A stretch of 64,000 nt of DNA from Pseudomonas sp. A34-9 (GTDB taxonomy: Bacteria > Pseudomonadota > Gammaproteobacteria > Pseudomonadales > Pseudomonadaceae). Each line of letters begins with the position of its first letter. The first letter of the stretch is position 1. Below are positions 1 to 6,483 of this stretch, one piece after another. The stretch is from the NCBI RefSeq assembly GCF_029543085.1, contig NZ_CP119967.1, positions 5,897,001-5,961,000 on the forward strand. Direction: 5' to 3'. Below the pieces are notes generated by a model, which did no database searches, had not been told where the DNA came from, and saw nothing but the letters and a program-made list of their open reading frames with translations. The position numbers were made by a program, and so were the translations under genes.

Positions 1-126
1 ATCCTTATCCGTGCCAAGGCCGAGGGATCCAAAGAAGCTCTGCTGATCAATATGGTCGCCCTGGCCATGGAAGCAGCAGAACAAGCCGAACGCGTGTCTG
101 CCAAACCGACCTCTTCCAAGCGCTAA
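1..126 (+). CDS. 3' end of an unidentified prophage early gene (partial)
   Basis: The frame is open from the first base to a TAA at 124-126 and gives the last 41 residues of a protein that starts outside the window. The visible part is an Ala/Glu-rich, probably helical segment followed by a short polar tail (KPTSSKR). It stops a few bases before the primase gene and reads the same way, so it is probably in the same early operon. I do not recognise the family. Confidence 0.55.
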   Translation: MLIRAKAEGSKEALLINMVALAMEAAEQAERVSAKPTSSKR

Positions 127-132
127 GGCCCG

Positions 133-2829
133 GTGATGAACGCAAGAACACGCATTACCTCCGACCAATTCGAAGAGATCTATCAGACTGACGTCGTCAA
201 GGCGCTGGAGAACGATAGAGAGCTGGACTTCAAGGACGTCAGTGACAAGTACCTACAGAAAGGCACTTGTCCTAACTGCGGTCAGCAAAAGCTATTCATC
301 AGTAGAGAAAAACCCTATCGGTTGAAGTGCAACCGCGATAACGAGTGCCAGTTCGAACAGAACACACGGGAGCGTTACAGCTACCTGTTCGAAAACTTGA
401 GCGAGCGTTTCCCGGCTACTGAAGCCAATCCCAACGCCACGGCAGACGCCTATCTAAAGCGCAACCGCGGTTTTGATGTAGCCAAACTCGCCGGCTGGTA
501 CACCCAAGCTAAACGCAAGATGAAGTCGGGCGTTTGGGCCGATACCGTGCGTTTTCCGCTGTGCAATGGTTATTGGGAAAGGATCATCGACGAGAGCATG
601 GTTGCCGCCAACAAAGGCGACAAAGCCGGCATCAAGTTCGAAATGTCTTACCAGAACAGCGGCTGGACGCCACCAGGGCAAACCATTGAAAAGAGCGATC
701 GGGTCTACATCGTGGAAGGGATCTTCCACGCGATCGCGCTACACCTGGCCGGCAAAAAGGCGATCGCATCGATCAGTTGCGTGAACTTCCCTTGGGCGAT
801 CGTGGAAGCGAATAAAGGCAAGCTGGTGACATGGGTCATCGGCCTTGATGACGACAAAGCCGGTCACAAATACATTCCCAAGTATCTGAAGATGCTGCGC
901 GGCATGACGGAAATAGCCTGGGTTGCTCTCGCCGGTGAACGCGATTGGGATGATGTATACCGGGATGGTGAACTGGACGACAAATTTCTGGACGACGCTT
1001 GTTATCGCGGCCGGCTGTTCACCGCTGAAAGCACAAACAAACTTGCCTACTTGCTGTACCTGCGCCGGCCAGCAGGGTTCTATCTGCTGGAGTTTCGTAA
1101 CCAACTGTATTCGGCCCGGGTCAATCAAGCAGACCTGAGCAAGGATCTGGGCGAAGACAAGGTGGACGGCAACCGCGAGATCTTTTCCCGCAATGTGAAG
1201 ATAGCGCAAATCTCCAACTGCATCCCCAGCCTGGATTATCTCGAAAAAGACATTATCACCGGCGAGCAACGCTACTACTTCGACTTCCGTTTTCCCGATC
1301 GCAGTCGGAGCGTTCAGGCACCACTACCTTCGAGCGCCATTGCAGAGCCGCGTGGTTTCGTTCGGGCAATGCTCGACTTCACGCCAGGCGGAAACTTTGA
1401 GGGCGGCGCTCGTGAGCTGGCGATGCTCAAAGCCAAATGGCTGAACGATGAGCGGCGTCCGGTGCGCACTGTTCGCAGCCTGCCGTTCATTGGCTACGAC
1501 GAAGACTCAGGCACCTACTGCTATCCCCAGTTCGGATTTCATGGCGGTAGAGAGCTGCAGGTCAACAGTCACGGCTTCATCGAAGTCAAAGGCGCCGGGG
1601 TGAAAACCGCCCTGGTAAACACAAAGTTCGAACGCGGTACCGACTTTGATCCGGAGTGGTTTCCCGACTTCCTGGCAGTTCATAGCCTGAATGGCCTTGC
1701 GGCATTGTCGTGGTGGACAGCGTCGCTGTTCGTTCAACAGATTGGCGTTCAGCAGGCGTCGTTCCCTTTCCTCGAGCTGACCGGCGAACCAGGCGCGGGC
1801 AAGTCCACCCTACTGCGATTCCTGTGGCGCCTGATCGGTCGCGACAATATGGAAGGGATCAAACCCAGTGGCACCGGTGCCAGCGCCGTGGGCCTTTCAC
1901 GCGCCCTTTCCGAAGTCAGCAACTTACCGGTTGTCCTAATCGAATCCGATCGGACTTACACCGATGCTCAGGGCCGTTCGGTGACGGTGCAGTTCGCCTG
2001 GGATGAAATGAAGACGCTGTATGACTATCACGCCCCTGTACGTGTAACCGGCGCGAAGACTACCGGTAACGAGACGCGCACCAGCATCTGGCGCGGTGCC
2101 TTGGCCATCTCACAGAACGAAACCGTGGATGGCTCCGAGGCCATTCTTTCGCGCATCGTGCATATGCACTGCACCAAGGATCACCACTCGCTGGCCCTAA
2201 AGCCGATGGCCGATCGGTTGAAGATCATGAAAGCCAAGGAGCTGGGCGGCTTCCTGCGCCGTGTACTGGCTTTCGAAAAGCAATGGTTGGAACGCTACTT
2301 CGAGGCATTCCCGCGCTATGAGAAACGTCTTCAGTCCATCAACGCCCTGACGGAAGCGCGGATCGTCCAGAGCTTCGCGCAAGTCCTTGCAGCGGCCTAC
2401 GCAACCCAGGCGCTGTTTCCCACCTGGACGGACAGAGACACAGAAAGCCTGGCTAAGCATCTGGAGGCCCGCGCCATCGATCGCCAACAGCGCTGCCGAT
2501 CGGAGAACCCGACCGCCGCCAAGTTCTGGCAGATCTATCACTACTTGAATGAAGACGTGGTGACCATCATCGATGCCGAAGGCGAACGTGAAGAGACCCG
2601 CGAAACGCTCAACCACAGCATCGACAAAGAACTCATCGGCATCAACATCGAGCATTTCCAGCAGGCCTGTAGAAAGGCTGGCCAAGACGTCATTCCTGAC
2701 ACCCAGTTGCGCCGTGCATTGGCCACCAGCACCACCCACAAATTCATTGAGACGCGTAAAGCACGGTCACGACTGGAGAAGCGTTCTCTGTGGCTGTGGT
2801 TCTTCAGCAAGCGGGGGGAGGCATCATGA
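133..2829 (+). CDS. phage/plasmid-type primase-helicase (zinc finger, TOPRIM, DUF927-like helicase)
   Basis: Predicted replication initiator that combines primase and helicase activity, 898 aa. Cysteines 46, 49, 66 and 72 form a zinc-binding motif like that of DnaG-type primases. A TOPRIM core follows, with the VEG glutamate near residue 195 and an acidic GLDDDKAG motif near 237-244. The P-loop GEPGAGKST lies near 551-559 and begins the helicase half. Either GTG 133 or ATG 136 could be the start. Its stop overlaps the next ATG (ATGA), and a dense repeat cluster follows directly, as expected for an initiator beside its origin. The architecture is that of the P4 alpha and DUF927 group, whereas the structural genes further right are P2/HP1-like, so the prophage looks mosaic. 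The domain calls are firm; origin binding is inference. Confidence 0.85.
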   Translation: MMNARTRITSDQFEEIYQTDVVKALENDRELDFKDVSDKYLQKGTCPNCGQQKLFISREKPYRLKCNRDNECQFEQNTRERYSYLFENLSERFPATEANPNATADAYLKRNRGFDVAKLAGWYTQAKRKMKSGVWADTVRFPLCNGYWERIIDESMVAANKGDKAGIKFEMSYQNSGWTPPGQTIEKSDRVYIVEGIFHAIALHLAGKKAIASISCVNFPWAIVEANKGKLVTWVIGLDDDKAGHKYIPKYLKMLRGMTEIAWVALAGERDWDDVYRDGELDDKFLDDACYRGRLFTAESTNKLAYLLYLRRPAGFYLLEFRNQLYSARVNQADLSKDLGEDKVDGNREIFSRNVKIAQISNCIPSLDYLEKDIITGEQRYYFDFRFPDRSRSVQAPLPSSAIAEPRGFVRAMLDFTPGGNFEGGARELAMLKAKWLNDERRPVRTVRSLPFIGYDEDSGTYCYPQFGFHGGRELQVNSHGFIEVKGAGVKTALVNTKFERGTDFDPEWFPDFLAVHSLNGLAALSWWTASLFVQQIGVQQASFPFLELTGEPGAGKSTLLRFLWRLIGRDNMEGIKPSGTGASAVGLSRALSEVSNLPVVLIESDRTYTDAQGRSVTVQFAWDEMKTLYDYHAPVRVTGAKTTGNETRTSIWRGALAISQNETVDGSEAILSRIVHMHCTKDHHSLALKPMADRLKIMKAKELGGFLRRVLAFEKQWLERYFEAFPRYEKRLQSINALTEARIVQSFAQVLAAAYATQALFPTWTDRDTESLAKHLEARAIDRQQRCRSENPTAAKFWQIYHYLNEDVVTIIDAEGEREETRETLNHSIDKELIGINIEHFQQACRKAGQDVIPDTQLRRALATSTTHKFIETRKARSRLEKRSLWLWFFSKRGEAS

Positions 2830-3206
2830 AACGTATGGGTCAGCAGGTGTATCGGGTGTGCATGGGTAAGAGCTTGGCTTTTGTGCGAAGTCCCCTTGTT
2901 TGTCCGGAACATCCGGAACATTTCTATTCAATAGATATAAACATCAATAAATACAGTCACTTACTTACAAAAAAATGTTCCGGTCGCACTGGAACATTCC
3001 GGAACACACCGGAACGGATTGTGTTCCGGCATGTTCCGGCAATGTTCCGGTCAGCGTTTTTACCGGAACACGGCTGTAGCCCTTACAACACAAGGCTTAC
3101 AGCCGATTCACAAAAAAACGTGTTCCGGAATGTTCCGGTAGTACCGGAACATTTTCGCTCAGCTACAGGCCCCGTAAATCAATGGTTACAGCCAATCACT
3201 TTTTAA
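2826..3206 (+). CDS. possible small protein read through the repeat cluster (doubtful)
   Basis: An ATG overlaps the primase stop (ATGA) and opens 126 codons. Most of the frame after residue 26 runs through the TGTTCCGG repeats, giving recurring PEHF, FRN and VPE strings instead of a domain-like sequence. Translational coupling is possible for the first residues. Repeats in both orientations generate open frames by themselves: similar MFRMFRT-beginning frames occur on both strands here. I think the DNA repeat is the functional feature and the protein is doubtful. Confidence 0.25.
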   Translation: MKRMGQQVYRVCMGKSLAFVRSPLVCPEHPEHFYSIDININKYSHLLTKKCSGRTGTFRNTPERIVFRHVPAMFRSAFLPEHGCSPYNTRLTADSQKNVFRNVPVVPEHFRSATGPVNQWLQPITF

Positions 3207-3226
3207 ATGTTCCGGATGTTCCGGAC
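2902..3226. repeat. iteron-like cluster bounded by a perfect 22-bp inverted repeat; candidate phage replication origin
   Basis: The octamer TGTTCCGG or its complement CCGGAACA occurs exactly 13 times: at 2904, 2913, 2976, 2999, 3022, 3032, 3043, 3063, 3121, 3131, 3144, 3208 and 3217. One-base variants are at 2989 and 3009. Many start-to-start gaps are 9-11, 20 or 23 bases, close to whole helical turns. The first pair (2902-2923) and the last pair (3205-3226) are perfect 22-base reverse complements. An AT-rich stretch with A-runs lies at 2921-2975 and could be an unwinding element. The position directly after a primase-helicase gene fits an origin recognised by that protein; a regulatory operator array is the alternative. 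Confidence 0.7.
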
Positions 3227-3316
3227 TCCGAGCGGTCTTGCGCGCGTTTTTTACTGGCGGACTCGACTCACCCTCCTGGATCAAGAGACCCAGGCTCATA
3301 AAGAAGGAGCAACACC

Positions 3317-3610
3317 ATGCAAGTACAAGTCATCACCGGCGGCCAAGCCACAGGCAAAACCACCCGGCTACGCGCAATTCAAGCCGAACTGCAAAAGCAG
3401 GGGATCGAGGCGCCAATCCTCGTCGGCCAACAGTGGACTACCCCGTACTTCGTGAACCTGATCGCAGAGAAAGCACTGGCTGGGGCCAAGCAATTCCTAG
3501 CCGACGACTGCACCCAGTTCCAGATCAAAGCCGCGATGAATCTGCAAGCCCAAGGCATTCACTCCGGAATTCCATCTGACTTTGTGGTTCACCTGGTGCG
3601 CCAAGCGTAA
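3317..3610 (+). CDS. small P-loop protein of unknown function
   Basis: 97 aa. A Walker A-like motif, GGQATGKTT, lies at residues 8-16 directly after the first beta-strand (QVQVIT), so nucleotide binding is likely. There is no room for a full ATPase domain, and I see no Walker B motif. The ATG has a good ribosome site (AAGAAGGAG, 5-7 bases upstream). It begins a run of four small early genes that all have strong AGGAG-type sites. The specific function is unknown. Confidence 0.65.
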   Translation: MQVQVITGGQATGKTTRLRAIQAELQKQGIEAPILVGQQWTTPYFVNLIAEKALAGAKQFLADDCTQFQIKAAMNLQAQGIHSGIPSDFVVHLVRQA

Positions 3611-3623
3611 GGAGGGGGCAACA

Positions 3624-3875
3624 ATGATTATTCGCTTCGTAGCCAACACCCTGCCCGGCGAGCTGCCGTTACCGAGCAGCTACGTCGACCAGCGCTCACC
3701 GGAAGATCTGGCCGAGCTGGCAGCGGCCGCACATTGGAGGGATCACCCGGAGGACACGCCGACGTTCGTCACAGTGGTGCATATGCGCGACGTTGATGGG
3801 CATGACCTGGGATTGTTTGAAGTGCGCTGTGAACAGCGCCCGGTATTCACGGCAAGCCAATTGCGGCAGGCGTGA
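3624..3875 (+). CDS. hypothetical small phage protein
   Basis: 83 aa starting at the ATG behind AAGGAGGGGGCAACA. An upstream in-frame start at 3582 would overlap the preceding gene and lacks this site. The protein is acidic with a beta-rich C-terminal half (FVTVVHMRDVDG, GLFEVRCEQ) that looks like a small globular fold. There is no signal peptide or membrane segment. I do not recognise the family. Confidence 0.55.
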   Translation: MIIRFVANTLPGELPLPSSYVDQRSPEDLAELAAAAHWRDHPEDTPTFVTVVHMRDVDGHDLGLFEVRCEQRPVFTASQLRQA

Positions 3876-3937
3876 GAGAGACGGTGTCGAGGAGTTCGCA
3901 CCTCCCCGACACCAACCACCACAAGAGGAGCAACACC

Positions 3938-4222
3938 ATGCAAGCACAGCACCCAAGCAGCAGCGGTAGCAAGGCTATCACACCGCCCGGCCAGCGCAGC
4001 AGCACCTTCATGCCCCCTCGCCCTTTGTTGGCCACGGCGATGATTGGAGCGGCTTTGATCGGCTACCTGGTACACAAAACGCCGGACGCCCGGCAGCGTC
4101 TCGAAAGCCTGGCCGAAATGGCTCAAACCCTGGGCGATCTGTCCGATCGCGATGCTGACGTGGTCGCTCGACTGCTCGCCAAACCAATAGCAGTAAAACA
4201 GAAAGGAGTTAGCCCATGCTGA
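3938..4222 (+). CDS. small single-pass membrane protein, hypothetical
   Basis: 94 aa starting at the ATG preceded by AAGAGGAGCAACACC. A Ser/Pro-rich N-terminus of about 28 residues is followed by one hydrophobic segment (LLATAMIGAALIGYLV, about 30-45) and then a charged helical tail (ARQRLESLAEMAQTLGDLSDRDADVVARLL). It probably sits in the inner membrane, with topology uncertain. The 3' end overlaps the next gene by seven bases. Function unknown. Confidence 0.5.
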   Translation: MQAQHPSSSGSKAITPPGQRSSTFMPPRPLLATAMIGAALIGYLVHKTPDARQRLESLAEMAQTLGDLSDRDADVVARLLAKPIAVKQKGVSPC

Positions 4223-4458
4223 TCGACGGTCAGTTTGTAGCAGTCAGTGAGGCGCAGTACGACGACGCCCGCGAACAGATGGAGTTGCCTGCCGACTTTC
4301 ACTTGGTTGCGGCCACCGCCCTACTCCACCACAACACCGGAAATGGCATGGCGCATATTCCGTTGCCAGCGGGCTTGGTGGTTGCCGCGTTCGAAGATCC
4401 GAGAGGAAATAGGCGTTATGGTGTCGTCTCTCTAACAATGCATCGAAATAAACCGTAA
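4216..4458 (+). CDS. hypothetical small phage protein
   Basis: 80 aa. The ATG follows AGAAAGGAGTTAGCCC, a strong ribosome site inside the end of the preceding gene. No motif is recognisable: a mixed alpha/beta sequence with one hydrophobic stretch (LPAGLVVAAF) too short for a clear membrane helix. It is the last gene before a rho-independent terminator and therefore closes the early rightward transcript. Confidence 0.5.
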   Translation: MLIDGQFVAVSEAQYDDAREQMELPADFHLVAATALLHHNTGNGMAHIPLPAGLVVAAFEDPRGNRRYGVVSLTMHRNKP

Positions 4459-4500
4459 TAATTTTCCGCAGTTTGGATTCCAGAACTGTCTTATTGACAA

Positions 4501-4523
4501 GGGCGCTCCGGCGCCCTTTTTTG
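4501..4523 (+). terminator. rho-independent terminator of the early operon
   Basis: A GC-rich hairpin (GGGCGC, short loop, GCGCCC) is followed directly by six T residues, about 43 bases after the stop of the last small early gene. Confidence 0.85.
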
Positions 4524-4565
4524 TCTTAACAAGGCCACTGTATCACCGCGAGCAACAATGTTTTA

Positions 4566-4593
4566 TTTGCATGAAAACATAGTTTCATGCAAA
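4566..4593. repeat. perfect 11-bp inverted repeat, possible operator
   Basis: TTTGCATGAAA and TTTCATGCAAA face each other across six bases (ACATAG). There is no T-run on either side, so it is not a typical terminator. The 28-base symmetric layout in AT-rich DNA suits a dimeric regulator site. What binds it cannot be told from the sequence. Confidence 0.45.
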
Positions 4594-4734
4594 CAAACTA
4601 GACGGCACCCAACAGCAAGAACGATCAAATAAATTAAGAAAGTCGCAAAACTTTAGCTCTACTTCGACAATAATAGCCTCCTTCAACTAAAAAAACCTAC
4701 AACCCGGAAAGCAGGAATCTACGCACTTAAGTAA

Positions 4735-4953
4735 TTACGCATGCATGAAAATATAAATTCGTGCAGACAGCTTTGATTCTAAACAAATAAAAATGCTATC
4801 AAAGCTCCAGAAAGCGAGGGTTCCCAGATATACGAGAACCGTGTAGCTTTGATATGTAGGCAACGTAAAACACACACCAAACGCAATCAAAATACTAATT
4901 GACAATCTAATTTTTAAATTCGTAAAGTGCGCTGCAATTGATCCGCCCAGCAT
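4735..4953 (-). CDS. possible small membrane protein (low support)
   Basis: A 72-residue reverse frame with two hydrophobic stretches (about 17-35 and 38-58) that could form a helical hairpin. The composition looks protein-like, but no ribosome site precedes the ATG, and the 5' end lies against the ribosome site of the forward gene at 4966. It could be a remnant of a membrane protein or chance in AT-rich DNA. Confidence 0.25.
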   Translation of the reverse strand: MLGGSIAAHFTNLKIRLSISILIAFGVCFTLPTYQSYTVLVYLGTLAFWSFDSIFICLESKLSARIYIFMHA

Positions 4954-4965
4954 GGAGCCGAAGTA

Positions 4966-5178
4966 ATGGACGAGCGCGTAATCATCAACACGAGAGATAT
5001 TTTAGAAGAAGTTGCAAAAGTATTAATGTCGTTAAGCGTGTCAGTCGGTGCTCGACCACTTAACGAGGAAGAAAGCGGCGGAGTTGTAGCAACCATGACT
5101 TGGAGTCATGGTCGATTACTGGAATGTTCCAGAGAGCTGGGAGAATTGTTTAATCAGACGGGCAATGAACTGAGTTGA
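4966..5178 (+). CDS. hypothetical 70-aa protein
   Basis: Soluble, acidic and probably helical. The ATG is preceded by GGAG nine bases upstream. No motif is recognised. Its end converges with and overlaps the 3' end of the Ogr-type gene on the other strand by about 25 bases. The AT-rich upstream DNA and isolated position suggest an accessory gene. Confidence 0.45.
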   Translation: MDERVIINTRDILEEVAKVLMSLSVSVGARPLNEEESGGVVATMTWSHGRLLECSRELGELFNQTGNELS

Positions 5179-5411
5179 TCAAATAACTGACGTTGCTGAG
5201 CAATCGGCATCGCACGTAGCCGGTCGAAAATCAATTGATCGACCGACTGGGCCGAGGGGCGCAAAGGGTGCGAGTAGGTAAGGCTCATCACAAACGTATG
5301 CCCGCAATGTAGATTGAGGCACTGGCAATACAGCTTTGCGTATTCCCGATTCATGTTTTCTCGCGACTCGATCCGAGCCTTACCCCCACAGTCCCTACAA
5401 GTGATCCGCAT
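5154..5411 (-). CDS. ogr: Ogr/Delta-type zinc-finger activator of late transcription
   Basis: 85 aa. The N-terminus reads MRITCRDCGG and a second pair appears in YCQCLNLHCGHTF, giving the C-x2-C...C-x4-C pattern of the P2 Ogr/Delta family. Family members bind upstream of late promoters and contact the RNA polymerase alpha subunit. I chose the internal ATG at 5411 because the GAGAGGGGG ribosome site lies just before it and the protein then begins at the zinc finger as in the family; the longer frame reaches 5531. It sits next to the portal gene and reads the same way. It is the likely activator of both late gene arms. Confidence 0.88.
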   Translation of the reverse strand: MRITCRDCGGKARIESRENMNREYAKLYCQCLNLHCGHTFVMSLTYSHPLRPSAQSVDQLIFDRLRAMPIAQQRQLFDQLSSLPV

Positions 5412-5463
5412 TGCGCCCCCTCTCAATGGTGTACGTACGCACACTATTCTACGTGAAGCCACT

Positions 5464-6483
5464 TCAAATCGCTGCGCCTGGCTCAATGGGTTCACGCCAT
5501 CCGAGACGCCGATCAGGCCGCAGTGAATCATTTAATTGCTCGAATAACTGACAGATCGGACGGATTTCATTGTTGGTGTAAACCCGATCGATCTTTTCAA
5601 TGTCGCCAAAACCACCGCTGTTCTCCGGAATAATCCCCGCCAGCGCCGGGTTCATCCGCCAGGCCGCAATGACGTCGTTACGGGTGATGTTCTTCACCTT
5701 CTCCAACTCATCTTTCGCCTGGAAGTCCCCCACGGGGATGATTTGAATCGCCTTTTCGGTACCGCCCGGGATGTTCACGAACATCGACCTGAAGTTACCC
5801 ACACCCTTGCTCGCACTGATCTGCGCACGCAGCTCGTTTTCGTCGTCTTCGGTCAAATTCGGGTCGTTGGTGTAGAAGATATAACCCGCGTGGGCACCGT
5901 TGCTGTAATAGCGTCGGCGGAAAAGGGTCGCGGCCTCATTGAGTAACAATGCCTGCATACCGCCCAGGTAATCGGGAATGCCGTAGACGTCCTGCTCCAC
6001 GTCGTAATTCATCACATGTTCGACGTCTTCCTGTTCGAATTCCACTTCCTTGCCGTCCGGCAGCAGCATCACAAAGCCGCCGTCTACTTTTACTCGCATG
6101 TTGATCGCCGCCAGGTGATCCATTTCCAGGACTTCGCCGAACACGTTGCGGTTCTTCAGGAAATAGGACTCGCCGAACACCATGAAATCCAGCCCCGCAC
6201 GGCTCATGGTGCGAATGCTGCACCCCGCCGAAGGAATGAACTCACGCAGCAACAGGTTGCGCTTGAAACCGGGAATGGCGCCGTGGTGCGCGTTGGCCCG
6301 CAACAACTTCGCCAGCCCTTGGCGCGACACTGGAGGCGTGTAAATTCGGCCGTCGTGGCTGGCAAATGTGCCCAGATATTGACCGATGTTTTCGCTCAGT
6401 ACCTGCTCGGGAGCGCCGAACGAAAACGCCCGCACTCGCCCTTGTGTTGGATTGCCGGTTTGCTGGTTTCTTCGCTTGCCCAT
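5464..6483 (-). CDS. phage portal protein (P2 gpQ family)
   Basis: 339 aa, the expected size for the P2 gpQ/PBSX portal family. The family forms a ring at one capsid vertex, through which DNA enters and to which the tail attaches. Recognisable stretches are FMVFGESYFLKNRN, the acidic VEFEQEDVEHVMNYD segment, and NITRNDVIAAWRMNPALAGIIPENSGGFGDIEK near residue 270, characteristic of the family. ATG 6483 fits the usual N-terminus. The first 242 bases overlap the 3' part of the large-terminase frame, which is much more than usual. Confidence 0.92.
   Translation of the reverse strand: MGKRRNQQTGNPTQGRVRAFSFGAPEQVLSENIGQYLGTFASHDGRIYTPPVSRQGLAKLLRANAHHGAIPGFKRNLLLREFIPSAGCSIRTMSRAGLDFMVFGESYFLKNRNVFGEVLEMDHLAAINMRVKVDGGFVMLLPDGKEVEFEQEDVEHVMNYDVEQDVYGIPDYLGGMQALLLNEAATLFRRRYYSNGAHAGYIFYTNDPNLTEDDENELRAQISASKGVGNFRSMFVNIPGGTEKAIQIIPVGDFQAKDELEKVKNITRNDVIAAWRMNPALAGIIPENSGGFGDIEKIDRVYTNNEIRPICQLFEQLNDSLRPDRRLGWREPIEPGAAI

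Larger units (their letters stand above)
4524..4965. other. AT-rich stretch without a confident gene
   Basis: About 440 bases noticeably richer in A+T than their surroundings. It holds a perfect 11-bp inverted repeat (4566-4593) and one doubtful reverse-strand frame (4735-4953). Otherwise I see only A/T runs and no convincing gene. It separates the early genes from the late regulator and packaging genes and could be imported DNA or a regulatory region. Confidence 0.5.

Noticed and set aside
2902..3226. CRISPR-like array
   Set aside because: Repeats are only 8 bases, occur in both orientations and have no uniform spacers; no cas genes.
2541..3455. Frames starting MFRMFRT on both strands
   Set aside because: They arise from the 22-bp inverted repeat of the iteron cluster and do not look like proteins.
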